Shown here: piece after piece, positions 1 to 5,208 of the stretch
How the letters are laid out: each line of letters starts with the position of its first letter
How positions within the stretch are numbered: position 1 is the first letter of the stretch
Origin: Chloroflexota bacterium
GTDB taxonomy: Bacteria; Chloroflexota; Anaerolineae; UBA7937; B3-Chlor
NCBI GenBank assembly: GCA_030616025.1
Contig: JAUWYD010000104.1
Coordinates: forward strand, 1-5,208
Reading direction: 5' to 3'
DNA: 5,208 nucleotides
Program-made: the position numbers and the translations under genes
The notes under the pieces: model-generated
Database searches by the model: none
Told to the model about the DNA's origin: nothing
Seen by the model: only the letters and a program-made list of their open reading frames with translations

Positions 1-32
1 ATGCGTACGAGCACGCTGAAGTCTTCGACAAG

Positions 33-881
33 GTGGTGAGGGAGCCGGCGCGACCGAGCGCCGAGGTCGTTCGACCGCGAAGCCTCGAGACGCTGGTGGC
101 CTCTACTATGCGCTGGATCATCTACCTGATCGTGGCCACAGCTGTTGTTGTGCCCATCTTGCTGGGGAGCAATTGGGCAGAGGCCAACATGCCAGTGACC
201 GCTTCCACCATGGCAATGTATGACGCGATCGAAGATCTGCCCGCAGATTCCGTCGTATTGGTCTCTCACGACTACGACCCCGGTGTGGCAGGGGAGATGA
301 TCCCGCAGGCAAAGGCTGTCGTTGGTCATCTTATGCGGCGTCAGGTACGATTGATCAACGTGAGCCTGACACCCGAGGGCGCTCGCCTATCCCGAGAAGT
401 GGTGGACGAACTGGCTGAAGCTCACGGGTACGAGTATGGGGACGACTATCTCAGCCTGGGATACGTGGTCGGCGTCGAGGCCGGCCCACGTTCCATCGTG
501 GAGGGTTTTGGGGGTCCTGGCGGGACGGATTTCGTTGACCGCATCGAGGACGTGGCCTTGGTTGTGGAGTTCGCAGGGGCGCCGGAGTACGTTCGTCTGT
601 GGGTGGAGCAGGTGCAAGCCCCCTACGGGGTGCCGATGGTCGCTGGGGTGAGCGCTACGGCCGATCCGCTTGCCAGGCCCTACTATCGCAACCAGGCTCA
701 ACATCAATTGCTTGGCTTGATGACAGGATTGGTGGGGGCAGCCGAATACGAGCGGCGTGCTGGACATCCGGGCCTGGCCCTCGCCAGCATGGATTCTCAA
801 TCTATGGTGCATATCGCTATGGTCCTGCTGGTGCTTGTGGGAAACCTGGCCTACCTCGGCGGTAGGTTGAGGGGGAAATAG
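33..881 (+). CDS. Uncharacterised bitopic membrane protein with an extracytoplasmic alpha/beta domain (start uncertain, possibly 5'-partial)
   Basis: The function is unknown. Numbered from GTG 33, a short Arg-rich cytoplasmic tail is followed by a membrane segment at about residues 27-46, a soluble region at about 50-255, and a second membrane segment at about 259-277 ending in GGRLRGK. Positive residues before the first and after the second segment suggest that both ends are cytoplasmic and the middle domain is outside. That domain alternates hydrophobic strands (SVVLVSHDY 73-81, VRLINVSL 105-112, VALVVEF 174-180, VPMVAGVSA 200-208) with helices, suggesting a Rossmann- or flavodoxin-like fold. 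It has a Gly-rich loop (GFGGPGG, 158-164) and a GLMTGLVGAAEYE stretch at 228-240. I seem to recall similar unnamed proteins in Chloroflexota and candidate phyla next to a protein like the following one; this is unverified. The start is weak: GTG 33, GTG 36 and ATG 108 all lack a good ribosome site, and the frame is open to base 3. The stop is 5 bases before the next start, so the two are probably cotranslated. Confidence 0.85.
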   Translation: MVREPARPSAEVVRPRSLETLVASTMRWIIYLIVATAVVVPILLGSNWAEANMPVTASTMAMYDAIEDLPADSVVLVSHDYDPGVAGEMIPQAKAVVGHLMRRQVRLINVSLTPEGARLSREVVDELAEAHGYEYGDDYLSLGYVVGVEAGPRSIVEGFGGPGGTDFVDRIEDVALVVEFAGAPEYVRLWVEQVQAPYGVPMVAGVSATADPLARPYYRNQAQHQLLGLMTGLVGAAEYERRAGHPGLALASMDSQSMVHIAMVLLVLVGNLAYLGGRLRGK

Positions 882-886
882 CGGCA

Positions 887-1537
887 ATGAGCGAGGTCCT
901 CACAGTTTGGATAGCGGCCATCTTGACCTTGATAGTCTACAGCTATCTGCTTGCTGATAACCCGCTGTACAGGTTGGCGGAGCATCTGTTTGTGGGATCC
1001 TCCGTAGGTTACGCAGCCGTCGTGATCCTCCACAACATCTTGCGGCCGCGCCTCCTTGAGCCCCTGGCACAGGATGCGGGCGTTGGCTGGCCCTACGTCA
1101 TTCCTCTGTTCCTGGGGTTGCTGTTATTGACCAAAGCCAGGACGACCATCGCCTGGTTGGGCAATTCGTCCCTGGCCTTCCTATTTGGAGTTGGCGCGGC
1201 GTTGGCCATAGGCGGGGCGCTGCTAGGCTCCTTCCTGCCTCAGATTCAGGCTTCTTGGGTTTCCATATGGCCAGCGACAGCAGGCAGTGTGGAGGCAGCG
1301 GTGGACAATATCTGCCTCGCTGTGGGCACTATCGGTACTCTGGCCTACTTCTATTTCACGATGGGCTCGGGCAGGGGAGCACGAAATGCGTTGATCAGGT
1401 TCTGGGCTACTATTGGCAAGTGGGTGATGTTGATAACCTTTGGCGCCATCTTCGGCAACAGGATAATGGGGTATGTGTCATTGCTGATCGAGCGCGCATA
1501 TTTCTTGCTAGGCGATTGGTTGGGCCTCGTGGGTTAG
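887..1537 (+). CDS. Uncharacterised polytopic membrane protein, about six TM segments
   Basis: This is a 216-residue integral membrane protein of unknown function. Hydrophobic segments lie at about residues 4-22, 35-52, 69-83, 94-117, 139-158 and 173-192, with a final amphipathic or membrane-associated stretch at 195-215. Distinct features are the ADNPLYRLAEHLF loop after the first segment, with charged residues close to the membrane, GNSSLAFLFGVGAALAIGGAL in the middle, and the terminal LLGDWLGLVG. No transporter signature such as Walker, EAA or rhomboid residues is visible. ATG 887 follows a purine-rich AGGGGG (870-875) lying inside the end of the upstream gene, 11 bases from the start. The 5-base gap argues for translational coupling and perhaps a complex with the upstream bitopic protein. 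I have a vague memory of such pairs in other genomes, unverified. It is clearly a real gene: long uninterrupted hydrophobic pattern, good spacing, no disruption. Confidence 0.87.
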   Translation: MSEVLTVWIAAILTLIVYSYLLADNPLYRLAEHLFVGSSVGYAAVVILHNILRPRLLEPLAQDAGVGWPYVIPLFLGLLLLTKARTTIAWLGNSSLAFLFGVGAALAIGGALLGSFLPQIQASWVSIWPATAGSVEAAVDNICLAVGTIGTLAYFYFTMGSGRGARNALIRFWATIGKWVMLITFGAIFGNRIMGYVSLLIERAYFLLGDWLGLVG

Positions 1538-1541
1538 GAGG
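1536..1541 (+). promoter_or_regulatory. Perfect Shine-Dalgarno AGGAGG for a short leader ORF
   Basis: AGGAGG overlaps the TAG stop of the preceding gene (1535-1537). It lies 8 bases before TTG 1550, ideal spacing for that codon, but 56 bases before the ATG of the MutL-like gene and too far to serve it directly. This is the strongest ribosome-binding sequence in the first 4.5 kb. It implies either that the short ORF at 1550 is translated, or that terminating ribosomes are held in this gap. Confidence 0.5.
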
Positions 1542-1549
1542 TTGACCTC

Positions 1550-1597
1550 TTGACCCGGCAGCGCGGGTGGCTTATCGATGTGAGGGGTGTGTCCTAA
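1550..1597 (+). CDS. Possible 15-codon leader peptide upstream of the MutL-like gene
   Basis: TTG 1550 opens a 15-codon reading frame that would read MTRQRGWLIDVRGVS and ends in TAA at 1595-1597. The stop directly abuts the ATG of the MutL-like gene at 1598. The leader, the preceding membrane-protein gene and the MutL-like gene all share one frame. It is supported by a perfect AGGAGG at 8-base spacing and by the zero-base junction, which would let ribosomes terminate and restart. Against it are the TTG start, the short length and the lack of any recognised peptide family. It could instead be a chance ORF next to a displaced ribosome site. No regulatory amino-acid run is visible apart from three Arg residues. 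Confidence 0.3.
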   Translation: MTRQRGWLIDVRGVS

Positions 1598-3379
1598 ATG
1601 GAGCGGGAACACGAGCTGGAATCCATGTTGGTGGCCGACTGTGGTAGCACCACGACGCGCGTGGCCCTGATTGACTTGGTGGGCAATGGATTCCACTTTG
1701 TTGCAGGGGCGGAAACAGCGACCACTGTCGAGGTGCCATGGTCCAGACTCTCTATGGGCGTGCGCGAGGCGATCCGGGAGATCGAGAGGTTGACCGGCCG
1801 AGCGCTGCTGGGCCACCAGGAACAACTGATCGTCCCTGAGCGGGACAATGGAAGCGGGGTCGATGGATTTGTGGCCACCCTGAATGCAGCCGTCCCCCTG
1901 AGACTGGCGGTAGTAGGACTGATTCGGAGCCTGAGTGTGGAGAGCCTGCTCAAGGCCACTGACAACTCATACGCTGTCATCCAAGACGTGGTTGCTCGAG
2001 ACGATATGACTGCCGAGCGCGGAACAGGGAGCAGTATGCAAGCGATGCTGGGGAACGTGCTCCAGAATCGTCACGATGCCATCTTGCTCGGCGGAGGCAT
2101 AGACGGGGGTGCGATAGCGCCTGTCCTGGAGGCGGCGCAGGATGTCGCCACCGCTCTTGTCGCTGGAGGTGAAGCAGGGAGGACACATGTCATATTCGCA
2201 GGCAACAGGGAGGCCCGCCCGCAAGTAGCGCAAGTGCTGGGTGAGTGCTCTAACCTGCACGTGGTGGACAATGTTCTTCCGACTTTGGAGACCGAGGATC
2301 TGGGAGGTGCAGAGGAAGCAATTGATATGCTCTATAGGGAGCATAAGATGGACCGTGTGCCAGGCTTTGGAGAACTCAAAGCTTGGGTATCGACGCCGGT
2401 CCTGCCCACCGCTGAGGGTTTCGGAGTGGTGCTGAGATATCTTGCTCGCCTGTCTGAGCTAGATGTCCTGGGCGTGGATGTGGGTGGGGCCACCACGCAA
2501 TTGGCCGGTGTGATAGATGGACGGTACGGGTCGACAGTGAACGCAGAGCTAGGTGTGGGATATGGCTTAGGTAGCATCTTGGAGCAGGTGGGCATGGACA
2601 GCCTTCTGCGGTGGCTGCCGTTTGAAATGGATGCCGAGGAGGCTCATAGCCGAATTCTGAATAAAGCACTCAGGCCAATGACGATCCCTGAGACCACCGA
2701 GGACCTAGCTCTTGAGCAGGCGGCGGCCCGAGAGGCAATCTCACTGACATTGGAACGGGCGCGGAGCCGGTGGCTCGACGGCGGGTCTTCGCTCCACCCA
2801 GAGCTCCTGCCCCCGGTTGACCTCATTGTGGGCAGGGGCGCAGTGCTGTCTCAGGCGCCGCAGCCCGCCCAGACGGTCTTGACGCTGTTGGACGGTGTAC
2901 AGCCCGCAGGTGTCTGTACCCTAGCCGTAGACAAGGTCTCACTTCTGCCCCAGGTTGGTGCTCTAGCTTCGGTGAACTCTCTGGCCGCCGCCCAGGTGGT
3001 AAGTCGGGGCGGGTTTCTCCGGCTGGGTACCGTTATTGCCCTGGCGGGTACCGGCAGAGAGGGGAGTGTAGCGCTACAGATGAAAGTGGAATATGATGAC
3101 GGCCAGACCATCAAAGTAGAAGTCCCCTACGGCGCCCTAGAGGTGTTACCCCTGATGCCGGGGAGAAAAGCTGTTGTCGAGTTGAGGCCCAGCTCCCAAT
3201 TCGATGTCGGTTTGGGGAGGAAAGGCAGGCGCGCCACGACGGAGGTAGAGGGGGGAGTGGTCGGTATCATCGTTGATGCGCGGGGTCGCCCTCTTGTTCT
3301 GCCGGGCGATGAAGGGGAGCGCAGGGCGAAGATCCGGGAATGGTCGTGGGAGCTAGGTCTTTCGAGGACCATGAGATGA
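1598..3379 (+). CDS. MutL (glutamate mutase L)-family ASKHA ATPase with C-terminal extension
   Basis: This is a 593-residue cytoplasmic protein. The N-terminal phosphate-binding loop ADCGSTTTR (residues 13-21) and a second phosphate loop GVDVGGATT (292-300, with Asp294) are typical of the actin/Hsp70/sugar-kinase ATPase fold. The ERGTGSSMQAMLGN stretch (about 140-152) and GGGIDGG (165-171) match my memory of the MutL/glutamate mutase L family. Family members are usually encoded beside the B12-dependent glutamate mutase subunits and are thought to act as accessory or reactivating factors, but no mutase is present here. The ordinary family length is about 460 residues. The region from about 470 onward (LGTVIALAGTGREG, then a strand-rich stretch with VPYGALEVLPL and GGVVGIIVDARGRPL) looks like an added beta-rich domain. 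ATG 1598 has AGGGG (1583-1587) at 10-base spacing and puts the first phosphate loop near the N-terminus. ATG 1625 is an alternative lacking a clear ribosome site. The end overlaps the next gene by ATGA. Confidence 0.9.
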   Translation: MEREHELESMLVADCGSTTTRVALIDLVGNGFHFVAGAETATTVEVPWSRLSMGVREAIREIERLTGRALLGHQEQLIVPERDNGSGVDGFVATLNAAVPLRLAVVGLIRSLSVESLLKATDNSYAVIQDVVARDDMTAERGTGSSMQAMLGNVLQNRHDAILLGGGIDGGAIAPVLEAAQDVATALVAGGEAGRTHVIFAGNREARPQVAQVLGECSNLHVVDNVLPTLETEDLGGAEEAIDMLYREHKMDRVPGFGELKAWVSTPVLPTAEGFGVVLRYLARLSELDVLGVDVGGATTQLAGVIDGRYGSTVNAELGVGYGLGSILEQVGMDSLLRWLPFEMDAEEAHSRILNKALRPMTIPETTEDLALEQAAAREAISLTLERARSRWLDGGSSLHPELLPPVDLIVGRGAVLSQAPQPAQTVLTLLDGVQPAGVCTLAVDKVSLLPQVGALASVNSLAAAQVVSRGGFLRLGTVIALAGTGREGSVALQMKVEYDDGQTIKVEVPYGALEVLPLMPGRKAVVELRPSSQFDVGLGRKGRRATTEVEGGVVGIIVDARGRPLVLPGDEGERRAKIREWSWELGLSRTMR

Positions 3380-4452
3380 CCTATCATCCCTTTGTCACCC
3401 GCGTAGTGCCCAACATGTTGATCAGACGAGAGCGCCTGCTGCCGTTTCGGGGGGAAGTGCTTGTCACTACTGGCCAACGGGTGCAGCCTTCCGACATCAT
3501 CGCTCGAACCTCAGTGCCGTCAGGAATACACCTGCTGAATGTGGCCAAGGCTCTGGCCGTTGACAGTACAGATATCTCTCGCCATCTGCGCGTGGGCTTC
3601 GGGGACCGCGTTGCGAGAGGCGATGTCCTGGCCGCAGGCGGCGGGCCGGTTCGCCTCTTTGGGCGCACCTGTCGCTCTCCGATGAGCGGAGTTGTGGCCG
3701 GCATATCCAACGGGCGGGTGCTCATCCAGTCGTCTAGCAGTACCCTTGAATTGGCTGCGCACTACAGGGGTACTGTGATCAACGTGATGTCGGGACTTGG
3801 AGCCATTATTGAGATCAGGGGAGCTCTGGTTCAGGGTATCTGGGGCTCTGACAAGGAGGGCTTTGGTGTCATGAAGTTGGTCGTTGACGATCCTGCCGAA
3901 GCCATAGATCCCAAAGCGATAGATGTGACCTGCCGCGGCACCGTGCTGGCAGGAGCGTTCTCCGTCAGCGAGGAAGCCTTGCATCGAGCGCAGCAGATGG
4001 AGATTCAGGGCATTCTCGTGGGTGGGCTGGACACAGGACTTCAGGATCTGGTGCATTCTATGCCTTTTCCAGTCGTCGTGACCGAGGGGATGGGTAGGTT
4101 CGCGATCTCTCGGCCGATCTTTGACCTCCTTCAGGCTCATGAAGGTCAAGAGGCTTCAATACGGGGCACAATAGCAGCGCGAGGTGGAGCGGTCCGTCCG
4201 GAAATCATCATCTATGTTCCTCGTACGGATGAGGGCGCCATACCTGAAGCGCGTCCCGAGTTCGTTTTGGAGAGGGGCTCACAGGTGCGAATCGTGCGTG
4301 GACTCCATCTGGGCGAGACAGGCGAGGTTGTAGATTGCCCGCTCCATGCCAAGCAACTCCCGACCGGGGCCAGCGGCAGGGGTGTCGAGGTGAGGCTCGA
4401 AAGCGGCGAAGAGGTTTTCGTCGCGCAAGCGAATGTGGAACTATTTGGCTGA
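3376..4452 (+). CDS. Cytoplasmic protein with lipoyl-like (barrel-sandwich hybrid) N-terminus and C-terminal KOW-like motif
   Basis: This is a 358-residue soluble protein of unknown function with no signal peptide or membrane segment. Residues 20-48 (LLPFRGEVLVTTGQRVQPSDIIA in part) and 72-118 (GFGDRVARGDVLA, then GRTCRSPMSGVVAGI) read like the two halves of a barrel-sandwich hybrid, the fold of lipoyl/biotinyl domains, RnfC/NqrA and part of the RNA polymerase beta' subunit. The usual modified lysine of a lipoyl or biotinyl domain is absent: the turn reads PMSG, not MKM or DKA. Residues 125-285 form a mixed alpha/beta region with GIWGSDKEGFGVMKL and QGILVGGLDTG. The tail at 299-320 (GSQVRIVRGLHLGETGEVV) fits the KOW pattern seen in ribosomal proteins and NusG, suggesting RNA or protein binding. 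I chose ATG 3376, not ATG 3340: it gives a 4-base ATGA overlap with the MutL-like stop and has GAGGA (3364-3368) at 7-base spacing. The tight coupling to the ATPase implies a shared job. Confidence 0.87.
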   Translation: MTYHPFVTRVVPNMLIRRERLLPFRGEVLVTTGQRVQPSDIIARTSVPSGIHLLNVAKALAVDSTDISRHLRVGFGDRVARGDVLAAGGGPVRLFGRTCRSPMSGVVAGISNGRVLIQSSSSTLELAAHYRGTVINVMSGLGAIIEIRGALVQGIWGSDKEGFGVMKLVVDDPAEAIDPKAIDVTCRGTVLAGAFSVSEEALHRAQQMEIQGILVGGLDTGLQDLVHSMPFPVVVTEGMGRFAISRPIFDLLQAHEGQEASIRGTIAARGGAVRPEIIIYVPRTDEGAIPEARPEFVLERGSQVRIVRGLHLGETGEVVDCPLHAKQLPTGASGRGVEVRLESGEEVFVAQANVELFG

Positions 4453-4578
4453 TTTGATATAGCTCTCTCTGGCGAATGTGGGCTGCAGCAAGGCCCATCA
4501 GCCAGTTTACGTGAGCCCAAGGTCCACGCAGGCGGGAATGATAGAGCACCAACAATCCCCTTAGAAAGGAGGGAGAAG
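4453..4578. other. Intergenic gap, no convincing promoter or terminator
   Basis: These 126 bases separate the KOW-like gene from the small surface protein. A weak inverted repeat, TGGGC (4479-4483) with GCCCA (4493-4497), leaves a 9-base loop. It has only 5 bp and no following T-run, so it is not a convincing terminator. I find no -35/-10 pair of acceptable quality. The downstream gene may therefore be read through from the operon or use a promoter I cannot recognise. The right end holds the strong ribosome site of the next gene. Confidence 0.5.
4565..4573 (+). promoter_or_regulatory. Strong Shine-Dalgarno AAAGGAGGG
   Basis: AAAGGAGGG contains the full AGGAGG core (4567-4572) and lies about 6 bases before ATG 4579. 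This fixes the start of the small surface protein and suggests efficient translation, stronger than for any of the four upstream genes. Confidence 0.85.
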
Positions 4579-5022
4579 ATGCGAAATTCCGATGGAGGGC
4601 AGAGCAGAGTTTTCATGTTCGTGGCTATCGGTCTGGTGGGACTGCTAATGGTTGGCCTCCTGGCCATTGCTGCCTTGGTCGTGTACACCAGATTTCTGGC
4701 GCCTACGCCCTCGCCGACGGTAGTGGCTGAGGCAACATCCACGCCCGAGCCGTCAGCTACGGCTACTGGCCCTGCTACTCCCGTGGGCACGCCAACTGCT
4801 GGAGGGGAAGCGCCAACGGCAACGCGCGTGGTAGAGGGTGGTACGCCAACGGTTGGGGATGAAACGCCTTCGCCAGGGGAAGGCACTCCCACTGCCACGC
4901 CTGAGGGTGGAGGCGAGCTTGCCCCCACAGGGTTTGGGCCCTTGGAAGCAGTGCTGGGCGGTGTTGCTCTGCTTCTGGTCATCTTGTTCGTCCGTAGGTT
5001 GAGGTTGAGTCCTCGGCCCTAG
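4579..5022 (+). CDS. Small Thr/Pro-rich surface protein with C-terminal LAPTG sortase-like sorting signal
   Basis: This is a 147-residue protein. A short polar N-terminus (MRNSDGGQSR) precedes a long hydrophobic segment at about residues 11-36, which is either a signal peptide or an uncleaved anchor. No clean signal peptidase site is visible; the segment ends in VVYTRFLAPTPSP. Residues 41-113 are a low-complexity stalk dominated by Thr, Pro, Gly, Ala and Glu, with loose repeats of GTPT and ETPSPGEGTPT type, as in glycosylatable cell-surface linkers. The C-terminus reads LAPTG (114-118), then a hydrophobic stretch at about 121-138, then RRLRLSPRP. This three-part order is that of a sortase sorting signal; LAxTG is the motif linked to class E sortases. 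No globular domain and no sortase gene is present here. If no sortase acts on it, it would be a two-TM hairpin with an external Thr/Pro loop. The ATG is set by AAAGGAGGG. It lies 126 bases from the upstream gene, so operon membership is open. Confidence 0.82.
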   Translation: MRNSDGGQSRVFMFVAIGLVGLLMVGLLAIAALVVYTRFLAPTPSPTVVAEATSTPEPSATATGPATPVGTPTAGGEAPTATRVVEGGTPTVGDETPSPGEGTPTATPEGGGELAPTGFGPLEAVLGGVALLLVILFVRRLRLSPRP

Positions 5023-5154
5023 AGGCGCTGATCGTGAGTCAGCAGACAGATCTAGCAGAGTGACCTTCGCGGCAGAAGGGGCTTTCGCAACTAGGCAGAC
5101 CAAGACACGGAAGTGCGCCAAGCTTCATCGCGCGGCTACGCGTCCGTCCAAGGA

Positions 5155-5183
5155 TTGACATACTTCCTGGTAGCGGCTATAAT
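5155..5183 (+). promoter_or_regulatory. Perfect-consensus sigma70-type promoter (TTGACA-17-TATAAT)
   Basis: TTGACA (5155-5160) and TATAAT (5178-5183) are both exact matches to the housekeeping consensus and are separated by exactly 17 bp. Transcription would start near 5190 and run rightward out of the window. No extended -10 TG is present. It lies 132 bases past the last stop codon, so it belongs to the next transcription unit. Exact consensus promoters are often found before stable RNA genes or highly expressed genes, but the downstream gene is not visible. Only about 19 transcribed bases remain, with no start codon among them. Confidence 0.85.
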
Positions 5184-5208
5184 ACGGAGGCCGTTTTCCA
5201 TCTGGCCA

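Noticed and set aside
599..865. Plus-strand 88-residue ORF overlapping the first gene in another frame
   Set aside because: It is fully inside a convincing gene, with no ribosome site and no recognisable content.
387..887. Minus-strand ORF of 166 residues opposite the first gene
   Set aside because: It is rich in His, Gln and Pro with no fold pattern, and it lies opposite a clear membrane-protein gene.
3520..4149. Minus-strand ORF of 209 residues opposite the KOW-like gene
   Set aside because: Its composition is shadow-like (His, Arg, Asn scattered), it has no hydrophobic core pattern, and the + strand gene explains the region.
4479..4497. Inverted repeat TGGGC/GCCCA after the KOW-like gene
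   Set aside because: It has only 5 bp, a 9-base loop and no T-run, so it is too weak to call a terminator.
4212..4982. Minus-strand ORF of 256 residues spanning the last two genes and the gap between them
   Set aside because: It is Pro/Ser/Val low complexity, being the antisense reading of the Thr/Pro stalk. The + strand genes have proper ribosome sites and domain-like sequence.
5027..5043. Inverted repeat GCTGA/TCAGC just after the last stop
   Set aside because: The stem is 5 bp with a 7-base loop and no T-run follows. It may be chance.
5064..5079. Hairpin CCTTC/GAAGG with 6-base loop before the promoter
   Set aside because: The stem is 5 bp and only a short TTT follows a few bases later. 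It is a possible weak terminator but not supportable.
5131..5142. CGCG-GCTA-CGCG small palindrome upstream of the promoter
   Set aside because: The arms are four bases long and expected by chance in GC-rich DNA. There is no evidence of an operator.
1..5208. CRISPR array, tRNA, rRNA or insertion sequence
   Set aside because: I searched by eye and found no spaced direct repeats, cloverleaf, rRNA signature, transposase or terminal inverted repeats.

Overview
The window carries five plausible protein genes, all on the + strand. It looks like bacterial DNA of moderately high GC. The gene content (a MutL/glutamate-mutase-L-like ATPase beside unnamed membrane proteins, and a Thr/Pro-rich surface protein) reminds me of Chloroflexota, especially Anaerolineae-like lineages. 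That assignment is recollection and inference, because the window holds no rRNA or other marker gene.

Layout. Positions 33-881 encode a protein with one membrane segment at each end and a roughly 210-residue soluble domain between them, predicted to lie outside the cytoplasm. Its frame stays open to the left edge, so its true start is uncertain. Five bases later (887-1537) comes a small, very hydrophobic protein with about six membrane segments. A 60-base gap follows, holding a possible 15-codon leader ORF (1550-1597) with a perfect AGGAGG and a stop that directly abuts the next start. Positions 1598-3379 encode a MutL-family ASKHA ATPase with an extra C-terminal beta-rich region. An ATGA overlap leads into 3376-4452, a soluble protein with an apparent barrel-sandwich-hybrid (lipoyl-like) N-terminus and a C-terminal KOW-like motif. 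After a 126-base gap, 4579-5022 encodes a small protein with an N-terminal membrane segment, a Thr/Pro/Gly-rich stalk and a C-terminal LAPTG plus hydrophobic plus Arg-rich tail resembling a sortase sorting signal. The last 54 bases contain a perfect-consensus housekeeping promoter (TTGACA, 17 bp, TATAAT at 5155-5183) pointing right, towards a transcript beyond the window.

How they may work together. Same strand, tight spacing and one start/stop overlap make the first four genes a likely operon. Two products are membrane proteins and two are cytoplasmic. The MutL-like protein has no glutamate mutase or B12 mutase partner here, so its usual role as a mutase accessory or reactivating factor cannot be assumed. 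The four genes together look like an uncharacterised ATPase-linked membrane system, and this is the most interesting content of the window. Membership of the fifth gene in the operon is unsure.
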